A stretch of 64,000 nucleotides of DNA. Origin: Sarcophilus harrisii. Its lineage: Eukaryota; Chordata; Mammalia; Dasyuromorphia; Dasyuridae. The translations under genes were made by a program, and so were the position numbers. Shown in pieces: positions 35,040-48,106 of this stretch. Every line of letters starts with the position of its first letter. The first letter of the stretch is position 1. The notes beneath the pieces are model-generated. The model was given only the letters and a program-made list of their open reading frames with translations. It did not search any database and was not told where the DNA came from. The DNA is taken from NCBI RefSeq assembly GCF_902635505.1, contig NC_045429.1:427827669-427891668 (forward strand). The letters run 5' to 3'.

Positions 35040-35825
35040 ATGACAAAAGAAAATGGTTACTAATTCCATATTGGAATGAATAAATCCTGAAGGAGTTCTT
35101 TAAGGAAAAAAATCCCCAGGATCAGATGTATTCACAAGTGAATGCTACCAAACATTTAAAGAACTATTAATCCCAATACTATGTAAACTATTTGGGGAAA
35201 AAAGGCCAAAAAAGTCCTTCCAAATCCCTCTAATCACACAAACATGGTGTTGATACCTCAATCAGGAAGAACCAAAATAGAGAAAGAAAACTATAGATCA
35301 ATTGTCCTAAAAATATCAATGCAAAAAATTTAAATACAGCATTAGCAAGGAGATTACAGCAGTATAGCATGATCATCATATACTATGACCACGTGCGATT
35401 TATGTCCGGAATGCAGGCCTGTTTCAACATTAGTAAAACAATGAGCATGATTGACTATATTGATAATGAAACCAACAGAAATCATGTAATTATTTTAATC
35501 AATGCAGGAAAAAACTTTTAACAAAATGCAACATTTCTATTAAAAAAAAAAATACTAGAAAGCAAAGTTATCAATGGAATTTTCCTTAAAATGATCTAAA
35601 ATATCTATTAAAACCATCAGCAATTATTATCTAATGGGGATAAGGTAGAAATCTTCCCGATAAGATCAGGGGTGAAACAAGATTCCCTCATCACCACTAT
35701 TGCACAACCTTCTACCAGAAATGTTAGCTATAGCAATAAGACAAAAAAAAGTAATTGAAGGAATTAAAATAATCAATGAGGAAACAAAACTTGATCTTTA
35801 TAGATCATACAATAGTCATTTTCTT
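35040..35825 (+). mobile_element. L1 ORF2 reverse-transcriptase fragment
   Basis: Sense-strand equivalents of the L1 RT domain: aatccccaggatcagatgta (KSPGPDG-like region), ggaatgcaggcctgtttcaa, gatcaggggtgaaacaagat (GVKQGC-like). It ends abruptly at a SINE. Confidence 0.78.
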
Positions 35826-35839
35826 CCCCAATTCATTAT

Positions 35840-36100
35840 GGGCACCTACGTAGTACAGTGGACAGAGTGCTACATCTTTAAGCCAGGAAGACTTGCATTC
35901 AAATTTAACCTTAAAGCTTTATTACCAAGTCACTTAACCTCCGTCTCCCTCAGTTACAGATGGGACCATTTGTAAAATAGGGATAACAAAAGCACTTACT
36001 TCACAGGGTTGTTGTGAAGACAGACTTGTCAAGCACTTTGCAAATCTTAAAAAAGTATAAAGTTATATTATTATTGTTGTTATCATCATCATCATCATCT
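35840..36100 (+). mobile_element. MIR-type SINE plus (ATC)n
   Basis: cagtggacagagtgctacat, ccaagtcacttaacctccgt, cttcacagggttgttgtgaa, caagcactttgcaaatctt, then a short ATC repeat. Confidence 0.65.
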
Positions 36101-36119
36101 CAGATGCCAAATTGATATT

Positions 36120-36900
36120 TTTAAAGTACAGATCTAAACATGTCATTCTGCTCAAAAATCATCTCTGGGATAAAAATAAAAATCCTTCCCACTTGGCATT
36201 TAAAGCATTCTTTAGTATGGCTCTCACATTTCCAATCATTTTATTTTACTTCCCTTCATATATTCTTCAATGCAGTCAAATCTACTAAGCATCCCTTATA
36301 AATGGAAAACCCATCTCCTGTTTACACAGGTCGTCCTACAGGTCCGAAAAGATCTTATCAGAAGAATCTTTAATTTCCTTCCAAACACAGATTAGGTACC
36401 GTCCCCTACATTTAGTTTTTCCTGGTTCCTTACCAAGTTGTCATTGCTGAATTCCTTTTGAAATTACTATATCTAATATATAAATTGTATCTGCTTATCA
36501 AGAGATGGCAAGGTGGTGCCATAGTGCACAGAATGCTAGTCCTAGAGTCAGGAAGAAGTTTAAATCTAGCCTCAGACACTGAGTTAACTGTGTGATTCTG
36601 GACAATTCACTTTATCCATTTGACTCAGTTTCTTCAGTTGTAAAATGGGGATTATAATAGCACTCACTTGGCAGGGGGGCTGTGAGAATTAAATGATATA
36701 ATATTTGTAAAGCACTTAGCATAGTGCCAAGTACATAGTAGACAATTAAATCAGTGCTTATTCCCTCCTTCCCCTGGTTGTAAATTATTTGGTCCCAGTA
36801 TAATGTAAGCCCTTTGAGGGTAGAGGCTGTTTCAATTTGCCTTAACATTTCCAATGCCTTATGTATGCTGGGTGGCCAATGTTTATCAAGTGGAATGGAA
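36120..36900 (+). mobile_element. L2 3' region interrupted by a MIR-type SINE
   Basis: L2: catttaaagcattctttagt and later tgtaagccctttgagggtag, attccaatgcc-type tail. A MIR-type SINE (36500-36770: gtcctagagtcaggaagaag, ttcttcagttgtaaaatggg, aaagcacttagcatagtgcc) sits inside. Confidence 0.65.
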
Positions 36901-37216
36901 TGGGATTGAGTAGGTTTGAATTGAATTGATGACACAAACAGGGAGAATATGGATTGTCAGGCAATGTCTAAACTGTATAAATGGAAATTTCCAGTATGTG
37001 CTCCAGAAGTTTCCAGTATCCGGTAGTTTTCAGGATTAAATAGATAGAGGAGGAGGAGAAGAAGGCAGTAGGGAAGGAGGTGGGTCCCTTGCAGAGGCAA
37101 CTTGTCTGGAGTAAACAAACAGACAGCTGTTTTTGTTTTGCTTTTTGAGTGATGTGGGGTTATACAATCACAATTGCATTTGGTGATCAGGAAGCCACTA
37201 GTGAATTTAAGGACTA

Positions 37217-37217
37217 T

Positions 37218-37262
<45 letters not shown>

Positions 37263-37400
37263 TATGTATATTGTGAGAATGCATATATAAGTGTGAATGT
37301 GTGTATGTGTATGTTTTTATGTATGTATATTGTATGTGTATGTGTGAGTGCATATATGAATGTGAGTGTGTATGTGTGAGTGTGCATGTGTGTATGTAAG
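37217..37400 (+). repeat. (GT)n microsatellite and TG-rich tract
   Basis: A pure GT run of about 45 bp followed by about 135 bp of tgtatgtg-type variants. 36901-37216 holds nothing recognised. Confidence 0.93.
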
Positions 37401-37599
37401 CCACTACCAGGTTTTGATTGTGAGTTGTCAGGTGAAGGAAGTTCTAATTTTTCCTCAGGACTCTCATGGGAGGCTTCCCAGACTCCTTTTCTCTCCGGTT
37501 CTTAGGGTTAAGGTAGAGAAAAACAAAGATTCAGGACTGGCATCCTTTTTTGCCTGTATTGCCTTTTCTTTAGTCCATAATAACAACTTAGCTTTCTCT

Positions 37600-37795
37600 A
37601 TTGTTTTAAGATTTACCAGATACTCTACACGGAGCAATCCTGAAGTAATGCAAATCTCATTATCCACGTTTGAGAGATAAGGAAATTGAGGCTCAAAGAG
37701 ATTAAATGATTTCCTCATAATTACATAGGCAGTGAAAGCCAGAGCTGAGAAGTGAGCCTGGGTCTTCCAAGCTTCCTCTGCTTCTCTAAAGTGAA
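37600..37795 (+). mobile_element. MIR-type SINE
   Basis: aaggaaattgaggctcaaag, ttcctcataattacataggc, agctgagaagtgagcctggg. Confidence 0.55.
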
Positions 37796-39595
37796 CTCAG
37801 TCAATTGCTCCAGATGATTCCTAGAGCAGAGTTGTGTCTGACTAGATGCCCACTGGATGTAGTAGTTACTTGCGTCCTAGCTGTTGGGCTTTACTTTAAG
37901 GTCTGAGAACCAGTGATCCTTTCAGCGCCTTCTATGAATGGAAGAAATGAGTTTTGGGAAATATGCAGACTAAAGGATCTAGCTCTCTGTGTGGTTGATA
38001 TACATTCTGCTGAGGCTATTTACAAAGAACTACCTAAAAATTCTCTCCCATGGGGATGGCCACAATTTGGGGTGCTATTCAAGTTTTGGAATCTCCTGGC
38101 TCTTTTTATTAGTATAGCTGGAATTCAATTGAATATGGAAAAAAATGGGGGAGGGGAATATTTCCTAGACTTAAGAGATGCAATGGACCCTTGAGGCTAA
38201 TTAATGCATCCCCTTCATTTTACAGACTAGGAGAGAGATTCAACAGTGGGTCTTGAATGATTTACTCTGAGTCTGACAAACAAATGTCAGTGAGACCCCA
38301 GAGAATGGGCCTTGAATGACTTAATCTAGGTCTGACACAACAAATATCAAAAGTAGGATTTGCTTTGAAGAACTGAATTAGGTGTGGCCCTGAGACATCT
38401 TTCCCTGGGAGATACTCCCTCCACCCTGGGGGAAAGACACAGATAGAACTTAGGTCAGACCCAACAGCAGGAAAACTGCTCTAGTTCTCATTTCGGTGTT
38501 CATACAAAAGCTACACCCAGTGTTTTGGGGTGGGAAGAATTAGGCCCAAGTGGTGACCATCATCATCCCAATCCCCTCAGTTTGGTCCTGAGAGCTTTAG
38601 CTCAGCTGTTTTAGAGGCCTCACTGGGAGGGGTGACCCCAATTAAAGACTGAAACTCTACTGTTGTGGGTGTTAATTAGGCACTTGAAAAACAATTATAT
38701 CTTCTGCCTCCTTAAAAGAGAGAGTAAAGTGAGGGGTGGGGGTTGGGTGAAGAGAGACCAACATGGAAACAGTGAAAGAGACTGAGACAGAGGCTGAGGC
38801 AGTGAGACAGAGGAAGATAGGGGAAAACCCTGTTAGACATTAAAGAGAGATGGTTTGAAATAACTTCAGGGTTCCATTATGCACATGTGAAGCTCACAAA
38901 TAAAACCAAAAGTGATTTTTTTTAAATGCCAGCCAAGCCATGACAAGTTTAGACATTGCCAGTGGCTATGTAAATTAATTCATCTTTTCTGACAAGGATA
39001 GATACAGACATACAGAATGGTCTCTGTCTTTTGACTCAGTGGTTCCTTTTTGGGGAAGACCACCAAAGAAATCATCTCAAGGAAGGAAAATGCTATTTTT
39101 ACAAATATAAATGAATGGAATAAATGAAGATTTCTCAGAATACTGTAGGATAAGTTAGAGCAGATCCTAGGCCTAAGATTCAGGAAGTCGCGTGATTCCT
39201 ATGAAGTAGAATCAGCACTGCTCATTGTTGTACATTGGTCAATAGATGCTTTTGTGTTCCTTCAGTCCATCCAATGAATTTAAAAATTGACAGCCTAATG
39301 GGTTGACTCATGATTTTTTTGGCTATATAACCTAGTTTCTGCTTCTATACTGTGCCACATCTTGCTGGATTGCCCAGTTAGTCTGCTGGCCCACTTCTTG
39401 CAAGAAACGAATAAAGGCTTTTGGTTTGTACCTACAAAAGCCTTCAAAAAGTCAATTTGGGTAAAGGGGGAGGGGGGGTTCAGTATTCTGTCCCACATAT
39501 ATTCAAAAAAGCATGATTTATGATTTTGAAAAAATTGGAACATTTGTTGTGGAGCTACCTAAGCCATCTCTGCATAATCAAATAGTGGCAGAAGA
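37796..39595. other. Long interval without recognised element, with a local duplication
   Basis: A 59-60 bp imperfect tandem duplication (tcttgaatga at 38251, ccttgaatga at 38310) lies at about 38240-38360. The GC-richer stretch 38360-38900 resembles no element I can name; an old solo LTR is possible but not shown. Confidence 0.4.
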
Positions 39596-39599
39596 AAGC

Positions 39600-39790
39600 A
39601 TTGAGAGAGACAATATGACATAGTAGATGGAATATTGGACCTGAAGTTGAGACCTAAGTTCAAATCTGCCTCAGACATTTATTGTACATATGACCATGGA
39701 CACATCCCTTAACCTCCCTAAAGCCCTAGTTTCCTTATCTATATAATGGAAGTAAAGTTGTCTTCTCAGATTGGTTGTAAAGAGAACACT
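39600..39790 (+). mobile_element. MIR-type/tRNA-derived SINE, decayed
   Basis: tagtagatggaatattggac, ctaagttcaaatctgcctca, tccttatctatataatgga. Confidence 0.6.
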
Positions 39791-40264
39791 AGAAAGTAAG
39801 GGAATTATTAGAACTTTTTCAGTTGCTCCATGTCAATGTATGAGTAAAGTAATAGTTAAGAATGAAAAATGGAACATAGGACAGCATTACAAACCAAGTA
39901 CAAATGAAAGGACATTTTAGAAATAGTTGTTATAGTTTATTTATTTCCTTTGCTTTTAATAATTTCCTGGTGTCATCCTCCCACCCACCTCCCAATCCTT
40001 CCATATTAAAAAAAAAATGTAAAGCAAAACCAACAAGCATGGTGCCTGGATCTGATGGTATATATGCAACTTATTGCATCCATATTCTTCCACTTCTTTT
40101 CTAAAAGGTGAGGAGAACATTTTGTTGCCTGTTCTCTAAGACCAAGACTGGTCATAGTACTTAATCTGAATTCAGCTTCCTTTCTGAGTTTTAAATAACA
40201 TTAGTGAATATATGATGACTTCATTAATGTTATTGAGATATATTGAAAACACACACATACGCAT

Positions 40265-40410
40265 ATCTTTTCAGCCTCTACTTTATTCATTCTTCATCAG
40301 TTTGTACAAGTTTATCCATGTCCCTATGAATCTTCCTACTTATCATCTCTTACCATATAGTATTATTCCATTACATTCATATATGACAACTAACTCAGCA
40401 ATTGTCCATG
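40265..40410 (-). mobile_element. L1 3' fragment
   Basis: atcagtttgtacaagtttat and attattccattacattcata, antisense, as in the L1 at 48.4 kb. Confidence 0.5.
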
Positions 40411-40412
40411 GA

Positions 40413-40642
40413 TGTTGTTCAATCACTTTTCAGTTGCATCTTATTCTTCATGACCCCATCTGGGGTTTTCTTGGCAAAGACACTGGAGTGATTTGACATT
40501 TCTTCTCCAGCTCATTTTACAAATGAGGAAACTAAGGAAACAGGATGAAGTGATTTACCTAAAATCTGAGGCTAGATTTGAACTCAGCTCTTCCTGATTT
40601 TGGACCCAGCACTCTATCCACTGAACCATCTAGCTGCCTCTT
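40413..40642 (-). mobile_element. Full-length tRNA-derived SINE with RTE-like tail
   Basis: Tail end gttgttcaatcacttttcag, body ggggttttcttggcaaagac and tttgaactcagctcttcc, head ccactgaaccatctagctgc. Confidence 0.9.
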
Positions 40643-41134
40643 ATTAAATAGTTATAGTATATCAAGACTTTTGATAGGCTCTGATGATGCAAACACAAAG
40701 AATGGGACAATCTCTACTTTCAAGGAGTTTCATGGGACGATGACTCGTACACATATGAAAATATACAGAATAAAAACAAAGTAGATAAAAGCTAATTAAA
40801 GGGATCAGGAGAGGATCTGTGTATAAGGTGATGCTTGAGTTATATCTTAAAAAAAATGTGTAATATTTATTATATAGGCTTTCTTGAAATGGAAATTTAT
40901 TGTCTCATATTTTGAATCCTCTCTTAAGTTCTTTGCACTTTTTAATTTTCTTCTTTTCTATCTAAATTTTAAATAAGTATATTTTTAAAAACCTGTAGGT
41001 GAGTGACAGAGGAAAGCAGCAGAGAAGCAGAATTAATCACAACTAACATTTATCCTTAAGATTGTGGATTCTCTTATTTTTTCATTGCTCTCTTCTTTGT
41101 AAAGAAGGGAAGAGGAAGAGAAGAGGAAAAACCA

Positions 41135-41620
41135 TAAGAAAACAGGATTGAGAAAAACCCACAAATAGTAATCATCATTTTCAAAATAAATAAGATGACC
41201 TCACCAATAAAATAGAATAACTGAAAGAATTAGAAAACGGGGGGTTGCAATCATGATCTCAGACAAGGTGAAATCAGAAACATATTTGGTTAAAAGAAAT
41301 ATGAAGGGAAAATGCATTATCCACAATATTATAACAATGAAGTAATATCAATATTTAATGTATATGAACCGAATATTATAGCATCTAAATATTTCAAGGA
41401 ATAGATAATTGAGTTGCAAGGAGAAATAGAAATTAAATTCATCATAGTTAGGGGTCTCAGTGTACCCCCTTTTCAAACATAGATAACTGTAACAAAAAAA
41501 AAAAGCAAGAAATCAAAGACTTGTCAGAATTTTAGAAAAGTTAGATATCATAGAACTCTGATGATTCTTGAATGGAAATAGAAAGGGCGGTTGTATTTCT
41601 CAGCTGTTCAAGACTCCTTT
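41135..41620 (+). mobile_element. L1 ORF2 endonuclease-region fragment
   Basis: tgcaatcatgatctcagaca (the region encoding AILISD) and aatatttaatgtatatgaac follow the L1 order. Decayed. 40643-41134 has only an L2/MIR-like scrap at 40650-40860. Confidence 0.6.
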
Positions 41621-41689
41621 ACAAAAAGTGACTGCATTAAGCACATCTTTTACTGACTAGAGTGTGATAAAAATTATATTTTGTGTTGT

Positions 41690-41915
41690 TCAGTTGTTTC
41701 AGTTATGTCTGATTCTTTGTAATTCTATCTTGGGTTTTCTTGGTAAACATACTAAAGTGATTTTCTATTTCCTTTTCCAGCTCATTTTTATCAATGAGGA
41801 AACTGAGGTAAATTAAGTGATTTGCCCAGGCTCACATTAGTAAATGTCTGAGTCCAGGTTTGAGTTGCTCTTGATTCCAGGCCTTCTGAAGATGCCATCT
41901 AACTGAACCTTCCCT
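41690..41915 (-). mobile_element. tRNA-derived SINE with RTE-like tail
   Basis: gttgttcagttgtttcagtt, gggttttcttggtaaacata, gaggaaactgaggtaaatta, then a decayed head to about 41912. Confidence 0.85.
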
Positions 41916-41944
41916 CAATTATATTTAGTAAAGGGCCATTTAAG

Positions 41945-42806
41945 AAAGAATTACAAATTAATTGGAAAATAAATAACTCATTGATCAGAGAAATGCAAAT
42001 CAAGACAACTCTGAGGTACCACTACACTCCTCCCAGATTGGCCAAGATGACAGGAAAAGGCAATGATGAATGTTGAGGAGGATATGGGAAAATTAGTATA
42101 CTAATATATTGTTGGTGGAATTGTGAAAGGATTCAACCACTCTGGAGAGCAACTTGGAACTATGCCCAAAGAGCCTTCAAACTGTGAATACCTCTCAATC
42201 CAGCAGTGCCCCCACTGGGCTAATATCCCAAAGAGATCCCAAAGGAGAAAAAAGGCCCCACATGTGCAAAAATGCTTGTGCCCTCTTTGTAGTAGCAAGA
42301 AACTGGAATTTGAGTGGATGACCATCAGTTGGAGAATGGCTGAGTAAATTATGATACATGAATGGCATGGAATATTATTGTTCTGTAAGAAACGATCAGC
42401 AGGATGATTTCAGAGAGGCCTGGAGAGACCCACATGAACTGATGCTAAGTGAAACAAGCAGAACCAGGAGATCACTATACACAGCAACAAGAGTATACAA
42501 AGATCAACTCTGATGGACATGGCTTTCCTCAACAATGAGATGACTCAGATCAGTTCCAACTGCCCAGTGATGAAGAGAGCCATACACACCCAGAGAGAGG
42601 ACTGTGGGAACTGAGTTTGATTCACAACATAGCATTCTCACTCTTTTTGTTGTTGTTTGCTTGCATTTTATTTTGCTTTTCATTTCTTTTCTGGTTTGAT
42701 TAGATTTTTCTTGTGCAGCAAGATAACTGTACAAATATGTATACATAAATTGGATTTAACATACACTTCTACTATGTTTAACATATATTGGACCACCTCC
42801 ATTCAG
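41945..42806 (+). mobile_element. L1, ORF2 C-terminus and 3' UTR
   Basis: gcagtgcccccactgggcta, ccatcagttggagaatggct, gtgaaacaagcagaaccagg, cagagagaggactgtgggaa. The terminal gccatctagggg block and A tail are missing. 42807-43444 holds nothing else recognised. Confidence 0.85.
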
Positions 42807-43444
42807 GTGAAGAGGTTGAGTTATATCTTGAAGGAAGAGAGACACTATATGAGGTGGAGGTTAGAAGGAAAGACCAGTGCCAAAGCATGGAGATAGAAGA
42901 GGTGGCGTACTTTGTAGGAATAATAGAAGAGAAAGACAATTTGGCTGGAGCATAATGTCTGGAAATGGAATTTGACTCTCCATTTGGGTGAACACTGACT
43001 TAAGTCAGAGGGAGAAGATGATTGTAGAGCTGGAATGAGTGAGTGGTAATAACTCTTCTTCAACAGGAGGTCAGAAAGGACTTAATCCATAAGCAGAGGG
43101 AAAAGTCATCCAGTTTCTTCCCAGTGGGTGGGGAGAGGATAGATGCCTCACCTCTAGCCCTGGGGCACTGGGTTAGCACACAGACTGGCTGATCCAGACT
43201 GAGAGCCTCAGAAATTTAGATGTTCTTCTATAATGAAAGGGAGGATCTTCACTGACTTTATCACTCCCTAGTGCCCCCATCAAGGCCAGAAACAATCTGA
43301 ATCCTGTTTCTAGCTAGCCCCAGACCATTCTTCAGTTCTATCTAGGCATCTACCAGGACATGAGTAGGTACATGGATATCTTGTCATATATTCTATCACA
43401 GCCCATTTCTGCCCACTAGCAACAATGTCCCTTTCTTTAGAAAA

Positions 43445-43640
43445 GAAATTCTTAACCTGGAGTCCATCCAAGTCACAATTTTATTTTCACTAACTTCCAC
43501 CTTTTTTTTTTTTTTTTAAGCTCTTTAGCTTTAGTTTTCTCTTCAATTATGAGTATAGGTAACATATTTCTGTAGTATTGACCTTCACCATATGCCAAGG
43601 GCGAATATGACACAAAAAGGGTTGTGAACCCTTGAATGCC
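43445..43640. mobile_element. hAT-like element, fourth copy of the 8258 family
   Basis: Left end attcttaacctggagtccat and right end aaagggttgtgaacccttg keep inverted termini of the type ggttcttaacc. A T-run lies inside. Confidence 0.5.
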
Positions 43641-43849
43641 TTGACCCTCAATCCTAGGCAAGTCTATCCATTCAGCTTTGGAACTTGTAATGCGATAGAA
43701 CTGCACTGTGTAGAGGATAAAGCAATCATTACCTCAGACCTAGATCTAATCCCCACAGAAAGACCATCCAGTAGAATAACTACCATTGTTCCTAGACAGG
43801 ACATGACATCCTATGGCTGTACTCACAATCCCAAGCTCTTCCTAAACTA

Positions 43850-44335
43850 AAGTACCCTTCCCTGACCTCTGCTTCCTAATATATGTTGTCTCCTCTTAGT
43901 CTTCCAAGGAGCTTCAATTTTTATTATCATTCTAACTTGTCATTGACTTATCTGTCTGCAATGATTTATCTGTCTGTCTGTCTATCGATGTATCCACCCA
44001 GCTATTCATTCATTTTACATCTGGCCTATTTTTATGGGAGCCCACATTAATTTCCATTACTGTCCCACCCTGAGACCTGGTTTTCTGAGGAAGAAGACTA
44101 CCTCCTTCAATATAACCCACCCTCTTTTGGGAGGGATATCTTGCTGTACATCCAACATTTCTAAACTATAAAGTCAAAGTATCCTTAGAGCAGTTCTTAT
44201 TGAAAACTTATACTAGCAATTCCTATACTAGAAAGGCTGGGATGGCCTTGCTTTTATATTCATATCCTCAGTGTCTAGCACAGGGCCTGGTGTTTAATTA
44301 ATATTTGTTGATTGAGTGAATGATGGAATCAATGA
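43850..44335 (+). mobile_element. L2 3' fragments with a (CTGT)n run
   Basis: ccttccctgacctctgcttc, then tcctcagtgtctagcacagg and taatatttgttgattgag near 44260-44320. A (CTGT)n run lies at about 43970-43985. The middle is uncertain. Confidence 0.5.
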
Positions 44336-44529
44336 GTGATGGATCTCGGTATTACTGACAATTCGATGTGAGGATACAATTCTTGCAAGGAAGGGCTCTT
44401 CCTTACTGGTGATGCCATGACTGGCAAATTATGGTAATAATTTTTGTAATCAATTCAGGTTTAATGCCCTGATTAGATCAAAGCATAACCCTGACCTTAC
44501 CCCTTCCCCACCCCTCCATTAGGGTACAG

Positions 44530-44860
44530 TGCAAAGAATACTGGTTAAAGAACCAGAAGACAAGGGGTATACATCACTCCTTTAATTCTTACTATATTAC
44601 ATTAATCAACTGCCTCCCTGGGCCTCAATTTCCTCCTTTTTAAAATGAAGGGATTGGAGTAATTGGTTTCTGAGGTCTCTTTCCTTCTTAAGATCTCTGA
44701 TCCTATAAATAATAACTCACATTTTTGTAGTCTTTTAAAATTTACAAAGAATTTTCCTTAAAGCAAATCTATGAAGAGATGGTACAAATAGCTCCTCTAT
44801 TTTATAGGTGAAGTGAATCTTTTATAGTTATACAGTGCTAGTAACAAGAAATTGACATTA
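44530..44860 (+). mobile_element. Two MIR-type SINE fragments
   Basis: gggcctcaatttcctccttt and gaggtctctttccttctta, then actcacatttttgtagtctt and tataggtgaagtgaatc. 44861-45387 has nothing else. Confidence 0.5.
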
Positions 44861-45387
44861 GTTTTCTTACTCTAATTCCAGCATTCTCTGTGCTTTATGG
44901 AGGAAAACCCTGATGCTAATCTCCAGCCTTATATAACCTAATAACTTTACATAACTCTAGCACACTACACATGTGGGACCACACAAACAACTTGCTATTG
45001 TGTATAGATTTTCTTTGCCACTTGGTATCACTCTGCTTTAATTGCAACACAGGTTGTCACCACCCACTGACTTCTCAGAAAGGCTGAGAGTCCTTAGGGA
45101 GAGATGGGGAGCCAAATCAGACACTATTAGCAGGGTTCTTTTTACTGGACTACAGGGTCTTACACCTCACCCAGGGTTTCCCACTATCTGTGGCCCTCTA
45201 CATATTGAGTTTTAATTAGGGGCATTCATTTCAAAGGGATTTATAGGTTCTTAAATTGTGCATGGGGTACAAGAGAACTTGAGTTCTAGCTTAAATGCCT
45301 CCCTAACTGGAGGGATCTCAACCCTACTGTATTCACTCAGTGTACCTATACCTACACTCCAGTGTACACTGGAGCCTAATATGTCAG

Positions 45388-45917
<530 letters not shown>

Positions 45918-46639
45918 AGTTGCCCTTGGACCAAATAGTGTTACTTAAATTGGGACTTCAGCTCCTTCTTTGTGATCCTAGTTATCTAAATGTCTACTGT
46001 GTTTGCTAGTTCTCCTTTCCAATATTCCACTGAAACCCTTAGATAAACCATAGCTCCACCCAGCTTCCTGCTTCATTGGTTCTGTCCAGGAGTCTGAAAA
46101 TTATAGCCCTGATGACTAAATCCATCAATTGACTGTTTTTATAAGGCCAGAGCTAAGAATGATTTTTGTATTTTTAAATACAGTAGAATTACTTTAAAAC
46201 AATTCTTAGTTGTAGTTCTACAAAGAAAGGTCACTGGCTCCTATTGGTCACCTTAAAAATTCATACCATTCACCTGACCAATGGGAGTTGACATTTGATA
46301 GATATCTGGCTAGATTCTGATGCTCTTCTCCCACATTTCTAAATTGCTGACTGAATTAATAACCACATTGTGGCCCTTCCTATCAAAAAGTGGTAGGCAG
46401 CAGAACAAAAATCTGTTGGCCCTATACAAGTTATTACAGACAATTCCCCATCATCAAAAACTTAATTCCACCCAACAGCCATTTCACCACACAAAATATA
46501 TGAGGACACTTCATTCCTTCACGTATCACATCCTTCAAAAGTTTCTCCATTAAAAGTAGGATCTTCTTTTACTCCTCCTAACTAAGAGGACTTGGAGAAA
46601 AGGGTCAGCAATATTTATTTTTAATTATGGTTCTAGCCT
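45918..46639. other. No element recognised
   Basis: AT-rich interval between the NUMT and the L2 composite; short open frames only. Confidence 0.4.
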
Positions 46640-46824
46640 TCCTCAACAGCCTCTCCTTTGAAGATGATAGGAGCCAATTATGACACCCTCTCTTCATTAT
46701 GCTCTACATCCTCTGCATACCTCCAGGACATTCTCTTCTCTTTCTCAATGTCTTAAGCATTTGGCTGAAACTCCCATTTCACCCCCATACCCTGCCATCA
46801 TTCTTCCTGACTACAGCATTCATA

Positions 46825-46945
46825 ATTTAGAATTGGAGAGCCTACAAGATCAACTAGTCTAATAAATCTCCCTACCCCTCACCAGTACTTCATTATTGTA
46901 AAGAAGCAAACCAAGAGGAAAGCTAAGAGGGTAGGTAACTTGACA
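46825..46945 (+). mobile_element. MIR-type fragment
   Basis: cataatttagaattggagag, agatcaactagtctaataaa, gagggtaggtaacttg in the usual order. Confidence 0.45.
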
Positions 46946-47554
46946 TATGATAACCTTCCTAATACTATGAATTTAAACTCCTCCCTCTCTCCTCCTCACT
47001 CACCCATAACCAGTCATTACTTAGGATACTATTTTAGAGCATCCTATACCTGGTCTTCCATTTCCATTTTGTGTCTGCTTCCTATCAATCTTGAATATCC
47101 CAATGAATTTTCCTAATGAATAGATCATATTACATTACTACATTGTGCCAAAAATGACAATGACTTCCCATTACTTAAAAATCCCTTTACTATTTTTCCA
47201 CACTAATTTTCCAATCCTATTTCTTATTACTTTCCTTCTTATTCATATACTCTTCAGCCATGATGTTTTCTTGATTTTGCAACCACACTAAACCTTCCCA
47301 ACTTTATACTTTTATTAATGTTTTTTCTCTAAATCTGAAATCTGTGTTCCCAGTGTTATCACAATAAGACATAGAATATAGCTGACCCATGGGAAAAAGT
47401 AACGTAATAGGTATAAGCCTTGGTCTGGGAAAATGTGCTAGTGTTTCTGTTTTGTTAGGGGCTATACTTGTCCAGGATCCTCCACTGCTAAAGAGCAATC
47501 AGACATTGCTGGTGTTTACCTTAAGTCAGTGTATAGGGAATGCCAACGAGAAGA

Positions 47555-47865
47555 GAGAGACAAGTGTGGATCACAACATAGCATTTTCACTTCTTTTATT
47601 GTTGTTTGATTTTTATTTTTTTTTCATTTTTCCCTTTTTGAGCTGACTTTTCTTAATTGTATAAATATGTATGTCTCTATTGGATTTACACAGATTTTTA
47701 CCATCTTTAACATATATTGCATTACTTGTCTTATAGGGGAGGGGGTGGGGGAAGAGGAGAAACTGGAACACACGATTTTGCAAGGATCAATGGTGAAAAT
47801 TTATCCTTGAATTTGTTTTGAAGATAAAAAGATTCAATAAAAAAATTAATAAAAAATAATTTCTC
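47555..47865 (+). mobile_element. L1 3' UTR, 5' truncated
   Basis: gtggatcacaacatagcatt, ggggagggggtgggggaaga, cacgattttgcaaggatcaa, A-rich tail. Confidence 0.85.
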
Positions 47866-48106
47866 TCTCCTCCTCAACTTCTACTTTTATATGAAGACAC
47901 TTGAACATTCATATTAACACTTCCTCAAACACCCTCACCATTCAGTTCTTCAACCTATTTATTTTCCATTACCTACTCCTTCACCCATCTCAGTCATACA
48001 CAAAGATTGTCATAACCTTGACTTTGCTATCAACCAGAAAATGAATGACCTCCACAATCAAGAACTCAAAAGAACTTTCCTAATCTGACGACAATTTATT
48101 GACTTT

